32,542 nt of DNA from Candidatus Woesearchaeota archaeon (GTDB lineage: Archaea > Nanobdellota > Nanobdellia > Woesearchaeales > WJIZ01), in the NCBI GenBank assembly GCA_018303575.1, contig JAGVXW010000026.1, positions 1 to 32,542 on the forward strand, written 5' to 3'. Positions 26,465-32,542 of the stretch are shown piece by piece. The translations under genes and the position numbers were made by a program. Positions within the stretch are counted from its first letter, which is position 1. Each line of letters begins with the position of its first letter. Below the pieces are notes generated by a model, which was not told the origin of the DNA, did not search any database, and was given only the letters and a program-made list of their open reading frames with translations.

Positions 26465-27577
26465 ATGCCGCGCCAGAGCCTTGTCCATCTCCTAGATGTT
26501 GAGCAGAGATCGGGCCAGTTCGCTGTGCCCTTGGCATCAGGCAGCGACCCTTTCATCGATACATGGATCGCCACAGCGCCGGAGAAGGCACCGCGGGTCG
26601 CAGAGCTTGGCCTCTATTATCTCGAAGGTGTCGCGCGAAAGTTCGGCATGTATTGGACGTCGCTGAAATCTTCCCTTATCGCCTATGGCATCATCCGCAT
26701 GGAAGACAATGGCACGAGCTGGCATCCTGTCAATTCGCTCTCCATCGCACAGGCGTTCAGCTGGCGGCATCGGGTCCCTATCGAAGACATTCTTTTGTCT
26801 GCTGAAAGAAACAGGAGCGCTGAATTCCGCTCGCTGCCCGCGCACCAGAGAGTTGCCCTTCTGCATGACGCCTATACCGGATCCTTTTGGTATTCCAATT
26901 TCTTGACGCGACAACGCCGGGCAATAGATAGCGCAGCTCCGCCGCCTGTTCCCGTCGACTATCCGGTCCATCGGGCGCAGCTTTACCATTGGTTCCCTGC
27001 GCTTGGCGATCCCCAGAACGCGTTAAGGAAGCTTGAGAGAGCCGGATTCCTTACCTTTTCCAGTGGCTCCCGCCTGACGAGAGCGGTGCCTCCGGGGGAC
27101 CTCTCGGCCCTCGTCGAGGTGGTCTACGGACAGGCGCCTGAGTTCTCGAGTCATGAGAAAGCCTTCGAGGACTTTGCGCGGTTTCTCGCTCGAGGGGCCT
27201 TGCGGAAAGTAATGGCCGAATATGGGCTTCAGCCTGACCAGCACTACTCGATACCGAAGTTAAGTTCTCTAACCGACAAAGATTATAACACGCTCAAGCA
27301 GGCAGAATATCGGGGCCTTCTCCGAGTCGAGAATGGGACCGTTCTGGGACGAGATGCTGCTGTCTATCTTGCCAAATCCGGGTTGCCGTTGCGGATGACC
27401 GTCGGGGAGCTTCATGAATTCTTTGGGGCCTTTTGCTACGCTTCTCTGGGCTGGCAGACAAGCAAGGACAGCACCTATAGCGTCAGAAGGTATGTCCGGC
27501 CGACGATTGACCGGGTCGCCCGACAGGCACAAGAATATCTTGCGAACCTCAGGATGCGGCCCTTAGCGCTGGTTTGA
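26465..27577 (+). CDS. Hypothetical protein
   Basis: This 370-residue soluble protein is unrecognised. I chose the ATG at 26465 (MPRQSLVHLL) because the upstream extension runs across the rpoN gene and the promoter-like TCTTTTTAGC at about 26432. Several segments have helix-turn-helix-like spacing (VARKFGMYWTSLKSSLIAYG; LYHWFPALGDPQNALRKLER; YSIPKLSSLTDKDYNTLKQA). They suggest repeated winged-helix-like modules, possibly a DNA-binding or substrate-recognition protein. There is no membrane segment. It stands alone between the ribosomal cluster and leuS. Confidence 0.68.
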   Translation: MPRQSLVHLLDVEQRSGQFAVPLASGSDPFIDTWIATAPEKAPRVAELGLYYLEGVARKFGMYWTSLKSSLIAYGIIRMEDNGTSWHPVNSLSIAQAFSWRHRVPIEDILLSAERNRSAEFRSLPAHQRVALLHDAYTGSFWYSNFLTRQRRAIDSAAPPPVPVDYPVHRAQLYHWFPALGDPQNALRKLERAGFLTFSSGSRLTRAVPPGDLSALVEVVYGQAPEFSSHEKAFEDFARFLARGALRKVMAEYGLQPDQHYSIPKLSSLTDKDYNTLKQAEYRGLLRVENGTVLGRDAAVYLAKSGLPLRMTVGELHEFFGAFCYASLGWQTSKDSTYSVRRYVRPTIDRVARQAQEYLANLRMRPLALV

Positions 27578-27619
27578 TTCCTAAACATTTAAGTATCATT
27601 TCCGATTCTGAATTCGGGT

Positions 27620-30235
27620 ATGGCAGATTTCAACGCGATCGCTCGGAAATGGCAGAAGAAGTGGGAGGAGGCGAAGGCCTTCCGTGCGTCGGAAAAAGGC
27701 AGGAAATTCTACGTGCTCGAGATGTTCCCCTATCCTTCCGCTTCCGGGCTGCACATGGGCCACGCGCTCAATTATACGATTGGAGACATCTTCGCGAGGT
27801 TCAAGCGGATGCAAGGCTACTCGGTGCTGCATCCGATGGGATTTGACTCCTTCGGCCTGCCTGCGGAGAATGCCGCCATCGCGGCAAAGAGCCACCCCAA
27901 GAAATTCACCGAGGAAGCGATCACGAACTACATCGCGCAGATGAAGGGGCTGGGCCTGAGCTATGACTGGGAGCGCAGGGTGGAAACGCACAAGCCCGAT
28001 TATTATCGGTGGGACCAGTGGATTTTCCTGAAGATGCTGGAAAAGGGACTGGCGTACAAAAAGGAGGCTCCAGTGAACTGGTGCCCGAAGTGCAACACGG
28101 TGCTGGCGAACGAGCAGGTGCACGCCGGGAAATGCTGGAGGCATGAGGACACTGAGGTGCACGTCAGGCAGCTTGAGCAATGGTTCCTCAAAACAACCGC
28201 GTATGCCGACGAGCTTTACGAGGGAATCGAGAAGCTGGAAGGGTGGCCGGAGCTCATCAAAACGCTGCAGCGCAACTGGATCAACCGCAGCGAGGGCACG
28301 GAAATCACCTTCACGATCAACGGCAGGCCCTGGCCCATCTTCACGACGCGCACCGACACGCTTTTTGGAGTCACCTTCCTCGTTGTGAGCGCTCGGCACC
28401 CGAGGCTGCAAGAGTTCGTGACGCCAGGGCAAAAGGCGGCGGTCGAGGCCTTCACCAAGAAAATCCATACAACCAAACAAGAGGATCTTGAGACGCTGGA
28501 GAAAGAAGGAGTGTTCACCGGCAGCACCGCGCTGCATCCGTTGACTGGAGAAAAAATCCCGGTCTGGGCAGGCAACTTCGTGCTCGCGGACTACGGCTCC
28601 GGCATGGTGATGGCGGTGCCGGCGCACGACCAGCGCGATTTCGTGTTCGCAAAGAAATATGGCATCCCGATCAAGGTTGTTGTCCAGCCACAAGGTAAGG
28701 TTCCTGCAATCCGGGCTTTTGCCGAAGATGGAACGCTCGTGGACTCCAGCTCTTATTCCGGGATGACAAGCGCAGAGGCGAGGGAGCAGATAACGAGCGA
28801 TCTTGAGAAGGAAAAGAAAGGGAAAAAATCTGTGCAGTATCGGCTGAAAGACTGGCTCATCTCGCGGCAGCGCTTCTGGGGGACGCCCATTCCCATCATC
28901 TATTGCCAGAAATGCGGAACCGTGCCTGTGCCTGAGAAGGACTTGCCGGTCGTGCTGCCAGAAGACATCAGCTTCTCCGACGTGACGAATCCACTCGCGT
29001 CCTCGAAGAAATTCCTTGAGACAGCGTGCCCCCGCTGCAAGGGAAAGGCACGGCGCGAGACAGATACGATGGACACGTTCGTGAATTCCTCCTGGTACCA
29101 GCTGCGCTACACAGATCCCAAAAACAAGCGGGCGATTTTTGATCCCCAAAAGGCGGGGTTCTGGAACCCGATCGACTTGTACATCGGGGGCAAGGAGCAC
29201 GCCTGCATGCACTTAATCTATATCCGCTTCTACACGAAATTCCTGCGCGACTTGGGGCTGCTTCCTTTTGATGAACCGGCAGTGAAGCTCTTCAACCAGG
29301 GCATCCTGCTCGGGCCTGACGGCAACAAGATGTCGAAGTCGCTCGGCAATGTCATCGTGCCCGAGCACGCGATCGGCAAATACGGAGTCGATACCGTCCG
29401 GCTCTTCCTCGTCTCTGTCGCCGCCCCGGACAAGGACATCCTCTGGAGCGAGCAGGGAGTCGAGGGCAGCCTGCGCTTCCTCAAGAAAGTGGAGGAGTTT
29501 TTTTCCAAATATGCTCCGGGAAAAACGAGCAAGAGGCTTGAAAGCAAGCTCCACCGCGCGATCCGCGACGTGACCCCGGATATCGAATCGATGAAATACA
29601 ATAACGCCGTGATAAAACTCAGGGAAGTGTTCGACACTTTCGAAGAAAAGATGTCGAAGCACGATGCAGAAGCTTTTATTCTCATGCTTTCCCCATTCGC
29701 GCCGCACTTCGCCGAGGAACTCTGGGAACACATCGGCAACAAGCCGTTCGTTTCCTCGTCCTCCTGGCCGAAGCATGATGCCGGAAAGATTGATGAAAAG
29801 CTTGACATACTTGACGCGCTCAACCAGAGGCTGAGAAAAGACATCATCGATATCCTTGGGCTGCTCAAGGTGCAGAAGCCTTCCGGACTCACGCTCATCG
29901 TCGCGGAACGCTGGAGATATGATTTTGTGAAAATGTTCCGCGCTGCGGCAGCGGAGACTCGCAATTTCAAAGCTCTTCTAGGGAAATTGCTTTCCGGCGA
30001 CCTCAAGAAGCATGGCCAGGATGTCACAAAGCTTATTTCCGCCTTCCTGAAAGACCCGACAAAAGTCCCGCCGGTGGATTTCACCCAGCAAGAGGAGCTT
30101 GAAGCGCTTGAGGGCTTCAAAGCTGAGATTGAGCAAGAGTTCGGGTGCGCAGTGAACATTGAGCTCGCGGAAGCCTCGAAGGAGCAGAAGGCGAAAAACG
30201 CGCTGCCGGGAAAGCCGGCAATCATCGTCTCATGA
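27620..30235 (+). CDS. leuS: Leucyl-tRNA synthetase, bacterial-like core
   Basis: This 871-residue class I synthetase charges tRNA-Leu. HIGH-type motif: SGLHMGHALNYTIGDIFARF (HMGH at 45-48). KMSKS lies at about 570-574 (GPDGNKMSKSLGNV). The sequences around them (QGYSVLHPMGFDSFGLPAEN; KKEAPVNWCPKCNTVLANEQ) closely follow the bacterial form rather than the longer archaeal one. The CP1 editing domain is present (IFTTRTDTLFGVTFLVVSA; MAVPAHDQRDFVFAKKYGIP). The C-terminal 130 residues (ERWRYDFVKMF; PGKPAIIVS) look more like the archaeal end, so the gene may be chimeric. Its stop overlaps the next gene (ATGA). Confidence 0.96.
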   Translation: MADFNAIARKWQKKWEEAKAFRASEKGRKFYVLEMFPYPSASGLHMGHALNYTIGDIFARFKRMQGYSVLHPMGFDSFGLPAENAAIAAKSHPKKFTEEAITNYIAQMKGLGLSYDWERRVETHKPDYYRWDQWIFLKMLEKGLAYKKEAPVNWCPKCNTVLANEQVHAGKCWRHEDTEVHVRQLEQWFLKTTAYADELYEGIEKLEGWPELIKTLQRNWINRSEGTEITFTINGRPWPIFTTRTDTLFGVTFLVVSARHPRLQEFVTPGQKAAVEAFTKKIHTTKQEDLETLEKEGVFTGSTALHPLTGEKIPVWAGNFVLADYGSGMVMAVPAHDQRDFVFAKKYGIPIKVVVQPQGKVPAIRAFAEDGTLVDSSSYSGMTSAEAREQITSDLEKEKKGKKSVQYRLKDWLISRQRFWGTPIPIIYCQKCGTVPVPEKDLPVVLPEDISFSDVTNPLASSKKFLETACPRCKGKARRETDTMDTFVNSSWYQLRYTDPKNKRAIFDPQKAGFWNPIDLYIGGKEHACMHLIYIRFYTKFLRDLGLLPFDEPAVKLFNQGILLGPDGNKMSKSLGNVIVPEHAIGKYGVDTVRLFLVSVAAPDKDILWSEQGVEGSLRFLKKVEEFFSKYAPGKTSKRLESKLHRAIRDVTPDIESMKYNNAVIKLREVFDTFEEKMSKHDAEAFILMLSPFAPHFAEELWEHIGNKPFVSSSSWPKHDAGKIDEKLDILDALNQRLRKDIIDILGLLKVQKPSGLTLIVAERWRYDFVKMFRAAAAETRNFKALLGKLLSGDLKKHGQDVTKLISAFLKDPTKVPPVDFTQQEELEALEGFKAEIEQEFGCAVNIELAEASKEQKAKNALPGKPAIIVS

Positions 30236-31122
30236 TCCTCGTCATCGGCGCTGGTCCCATTGGCACGATTCTAGGAAGCCTGGAAGGGGCTATCATCGCT
30301 GCTCGCGGAACACGCTTGGAGTTTCTGCAGAAGAACGGCATTATTCTCGACGGAAAACTTCCCTTAAGAAAAGAAGTTCCTGTCGTATCCGCGCCTCATG
30401 AACTGAAAGAAAAAGCGGAATTTGTCCTGATTTGCACCAAATCGCAAGACACCGAAAGCGCGATTCTCCAATGGAAGGCGGCTGTCGGAAAAGAGACGCT
30501 CGTTGTTTCTGTTTCAAACGGCTGGGGGAATGAAGATGCTCTTGCCAAGCACATTCCCAAGGATCACATCATCGGGGGCGTGACGTACATCGGCGTGCAG
30601 ATGAAGGAGGGCGGCAGCATCTGGGTGCATGGAGCGGGCAAGACAATCATTGGCGGATATTTTGATGCTCGATTGAATCCACGATTGGAACATTTGAAGA
30701 AAAAATTTGAAGAAGCGGGGCTGCCCTGCGTCATCAGCGAAGATATCAAACAGGACATCGCCAAGAAGTTTCTTGTGAACGTCGGGCTGAACGCGACTGG
30801 AGCCTTATTTCGCGCCAATAATATAGAAGTGGGGGAACGGCCGGAATGCCGGGCGCTCGCGGTCTCGCTGATGGAAGAGGCGATTCCTGTCCTGGAAAAG
30901 GAGGGCATCCAAGTGAGGAAAGAGTTTATCGAGGATTTCCTGGCTGGACTGAAGGCGCTGGGGCCGAACAAGAACAGCTTATGGGCGGATCTTGACAAGG
31001 GAAGGAAGACTGAAATCGCTTTCTTGAATGGCGCTGTGGTAGCGCTGGGGAAAAAGCACGGGATTCCGACGTCGAAGAACGAGGAGATTGTGGAGAAAAT
31101 CAAGCTCCTCGAGAAAAATTAG
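30232..31122 (+). CDS. Ketopantoate reductase family protein (PanE/ApbA)
   Basis: This 296-residue protein has a Rossmann N-terminus (ILVIGAGPIGTILGSLEG) and the 6-phosphogluconate-dehydrogenase-like helical C-terminal domain. Family signatures are VLICTKSQDTESAI, the active-site lysine region KKFLVNVGLNATGALF and NSLWADLDKGRKTEIAFLNG with the conserved Ser, Asp and Glu. The family reduces ketopantoate with NADPH for pantothenate and CoA synthesis. About five residues are missing between the glycine loop and the ARG motif compared with typical members, so cofactor binding may differ. It is coupled to leuS by ATGA and converges on the next gene with a four-base overlap. Confidence 0.85.
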   Translation: MILVIGAGPIGTILGSLEGAIIAARGTRLEFLQKNGIILDGKLPLRKEVPVVSAPHELKEKAEFVLICTKSQDTESAILQWKAAVGKETLVVSVSNGWGNEDALAKHIPKDHIIGGVTYIGVQMKEGGSIWVHGAGKTIIGGYFDARLNPRLEHLKKKFEEAGLPCVISEDIKQDIAKKFLVNVGLNATGALFRANNIEVGERPECRALAVSLMEEAIPVLEKEGIQVRKEFIEDFLAGLKALGPNKNSLWADLDKGRKTEIAFLNGAVVALGKKHGIPTSKNEEIVEKIKLLEKN

Positions 31123-31943
31123 GTCCTCTCGGAAAAACACAGGGCGACATTTTTCTCGCCGGAGTTTTCCAGCGTGCAACCCATCCTTGTTTTGGCGAAC
31201 TGAAGCGTCGAATAAAGCTGGCGGGAAATCTCTCCTTGCTCATATCTCGTCTCAAAAATAGCGATTGCGTCTCCTGCGGAGCGCAAGGTGCGCCAATCTT
31301 CCTGGCGAATGGGAGTATAGAGGAAAAACTGGAGCGGCCGGCCGGTGCCGCGATGCAGCTCAAGCCCGCTGCCGAAATGGGGTGTGAAACCGTCATCAGT
31401 TCCCACCTGGACACCATAGAGCGCAAAAACATCATGAGCCACTTTGACGAGGTCTCCTGGCGCAAGGATAACTGCAAATGGATTTTCAGGAGAAGTGTAG
31501 GTATTGAAGGGCAGATAGCGCGCTGTCCAAGCGGCAAGCTTACTCGGTGTCAGCGCTAACTGCTCCCCGTGTTTAGGCTGGAGGCCCTTGAATGAGATAG
31601 AGCAACTTACAAGTAAGGCGGGGTCATGGATACTCCACGATCTTCCCAGCACATAGCGCTCGATGTGGGTTGCATTGGAAACAGTGAGGAGCCGATGTTC
31701 AACTCTCACGCTTCCGCCCGGGTCAGAAAGCTCGCCATTAGCATATCTGATTCCTTCCCTCAAGGAGCCGATATCAAAGGATTCGGGGGACTCAAACAGC
31801 CGGTTCACCAGAGCCACCAAATCCTCGGAAGGCCTTGAGCGGGCGAGTGTTGGTCGGTCTACCGGAGCCGCAAGCCACATCTGGTTCCCCACATGGAGGT
31901 TCCCTTCCGTATCCCGCCAAGCCGACGGTGTATCGTCATGCAT
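31119..31943 (-). CDS. Hypothetical protein
   Basis: This 274-residue soluble protein is unrecognised. It has a mixed alpha/beta make-up with repeated aromatic and Arg/Asp residues (EDLVALVNRLFESPESFDIG; PENPFAVILAPGDLVKVAHD). There is no signal peptide and no obvious catalytic motif. A TATA-like GCTATATATTC at 31965-31975 lies about 27 bases before the ATG, supporting this start and a leaderless message. It converges on the ketopantoate-reductase-like gene with a four-base overlap. Confidence 0.65.
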   Translation of the reverse strand: MHDDTPSAWRDTEGNLHVGNQMWLAAPVDRPTLARSRPSEDLVALVNRLFESPESFDIGSLREGIRYANGELSDPGGSVRVEHRLLTVSNATHIERYVLGRSWSIHDPALLVSCSISFKGLQPKHGEQLALTPSKLAAWTARYLPFNTYTSPENPFAVILAPGDLVKVAHDVFALYGVQVGTDDGFTPHFGSGLELHRGTGRPLQFFLYTPIRQEDWRTLRSAGDAIAIFETRYEQGEISRQLYSTLQFAKTRMGCTLENSGEKNVALCFSERT

Positions 31944-32033
31944 ACTTGTCGAGAAGCTTCTAGAGAATATATAGCTTTGGATACGCTTTCCTAGAGCGTC
32001 AGCCTTAAAAGTTGAACTGCATTTCTCTCGTGG

Positions 32034-32501
32034 ATGCCCTTAGTGCAACTTGCCAAGCGTCTGGTGCCGAAGCCTATCAAACGTGCGCTGAAACGGGCGC
32101 CCGCACTCGCTAACACTTTTGACCTCCTGCTTGCCGGACGAAGGCGCGACATTCCAGTTTATACTGCCGTGGACACGCTGCTCTCCGCCGCTGAACGGGA
32201 GGAACTCTATCGGCTGGCGCAGCATGTCCGCAATGGAGATGATATCGTTGAAATTGGCGTTTACGCCGGCGGCTCCGCCTATTTCCTCGCAAAAGGCCTC
32301 GAAGCCACCGAATCACGGGCAAGCTGCGTCCATGGCGTCGATCCCTTTCTCTCTGCACCTGATAGGCAACGACAAGAGAGCGACGGCTCCCCTGATTCCT
32401 ATAGAAAAAAGCCTGGCCTCAGTGAAGTGCGGAGCAATCTCACTAAGGGACTGTCAATTATTAAAATAGGCATATTTATTAAGGAGTGCCATTATTATTG
32501 A
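32034..32501 (+). CDS. SAM-dependent methyltransferase, 3' end disrupted
   Basis: The 155-residue frame has a basic N-terminus (AKRLVPKPIKRALKRAP) and a methyltransferase beginning: DDIVEIGVYAGGSAYFLAKG is the SAM-binding motif and SCVHGVDPFL the acidic second strand. The family is like the class I enzymes often linked to polysaccharide or antibiotic modification. After SEVRSNLTKG the frame runs into AT-rich sequence and ends with a non-homologous tail (LSIIKIGIFIKECHYY). Only the first half of a normal domain remains. I read this as truncation by an insertion sequence whose end begins near 32447. Confidence 0.72.
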   Translation: MPLVQLAKRLVPKPIKRALKRAPALANTFDLLLAGRRRDIPVYTAVDTLLSAAEREELYRLAQHVRNGDDIVEIGVYAGGSAYFLAKGLEATESRASCVHGVDPFLSAPDRQRQESDGSPDSYRKKPGLSEVRSNLTKGLSIIKIGIFIKECHYY

Positions 32502-32542
32502 GGCATGGTCGACGAGCGGTCAATAAAACAAAAGTTCTTGCA
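32447..32542 (+). mobile_element. Left end of an insertion sequence (partial)
   Basis: Base composition switches abruptly at about 32447 to AT-rich sequence (GGGACTGTCAATTATTAAAA), inside the methyltransferase frame. A GGAG-type ribosome site and a short open frame follow to the edge. This is the layout of an insertion-sequence terminus followed by its transposase gene. The other end and the target duplication are outside the window. Confidence 0.45.
32505..32542 (+). CDS. Start of a possible transposase (cut by window edge)
   Basis: An ATG opens a frame reading MVDERSIKQKFL to the end of the window. The residues resemble the beginning of ISAzo13-type transposases, which start with a charged helix followed by a phenylalanine-leucine motif. 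Only 12 codons are visible, so this rests mainly on the context of the disrupted methyltransferase. Confidence 0.35.
   Translation, partial: MVDERSIKQKFL

Noticed and set aside
27596..29212. Long minus-strand open frame of 538 codons opposite leuS
   Set aside because: It is an antisense shadow of a well-conserved synthetase gene; its composition (runs of Arg, His and Leu) is that of complementary GC-rich codons, and it has no family resemblance.
1..32542. CRISPR array
   Set aside because: No series of regularly spaced identical repeats is present on reading through the window; the repeats found are dispersed pairs or triplets beside tRNAs and genes.

Overview
This window looks archaeal and most resembles the genome of a small-celled, DPANN-type archaeon; that lineage call is an inference from gene content. 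The archaeal evidence is firm. There is an archaeal ribosomal/RNA-polymerase cluster in canonical order (uS13, uS4, uS11, RNAP subunit D, tRNA-Leu, eL18, uL13, uS9, RNAP subunit N). There are also a Sec61-beta type SecG, a NAC homologue, a TrmB-type regulator, deoxyhypusine synthase, an archaeal RNase P RNA, and tRNAs whose introns fold into bulge-helix-bulge motifs. Many genes have a TATA-like box about 25-30 bases before the start codon, which suggests leaderless transcripts. Inside operons, genes are typically joined by ATGA stop/start overlaps. Bases are fairly GC-rich with AT-rich promoters.

Layout. 1-1130 (minus): a three-gene operon for a lipoprotein (cut by the window edge), a membrane-anchored protein and a small soluble protein. 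1193-2429: a TrmB regulator and an unknown protein. 2440-4118 (minus): a Fic protein and a methyltransferase, each preceded by a copy of the same inverted repeat. 4288-6688: tRNA-Leu(CAG), deoxyhypusine synthase, a MazF-type toxin/antitoxin pair, repeated tRNA 3' flanks, and tRNA-Leu(CAA) with two introns. 6813-8028 (minus): three coiled-coil genes. 8224-9894: a lamin-tail surface protein. 10093-11670: a winged-helix-like protein, ScpB and a zinc ribbon. 11664-12000 (minus): two tiny membrane proteins. 12198-16223: gyrase A carrying a mini-intein, then a THUMP methyltransferase. 16365-17395: a small HExxH membrane protein and a VapBC-type pair. 17472-17788: RNase P RNA. 17835-19792: a repeat protein, SecG, a NAC gene split by a frameshift, and a membrane protein. 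19973-21999: a five-gene unit around a MinD/ParA-like ATPase. 22122-26400: tRNA-His (with intron) and the ribosomal/RNAP cluster. 26465-31943: an unknown protein, a bacterial-looking LeuRS, a ketopantoate-reductase-like enzyme and an unknown protein. 32034-32542: a methyltransferase apparently cut by the end of an insertion sequence.

How the genes connect. Much of the window is translation and RNA maturation: three tRNA-Leu genes and LeuRS, tRNA-His, RNase P, ribosomal proteins, hypusination, tRNA methylation and nascent-chain handling. Chromosome maintenance is represented by gyrase A, ScpB and the MinD/ParA-like ATPase. Two toxin-antitoxin pairs, the Fic module, the intein, the tRNA-end duplications and the terminal insertion sequence are the accessory layer. 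The observations I value most are the doubly interrupted tRNA-Leu(CAA), the gyrase mini-intein at a non-mycobacterial site, the repeated operator around the Fic gene, the duplicated tRNA 3' ends with conserved hairpins, a cloverleaf-like leader before uL13, and the uncharacterised MinD-like and coiled-coil operons.
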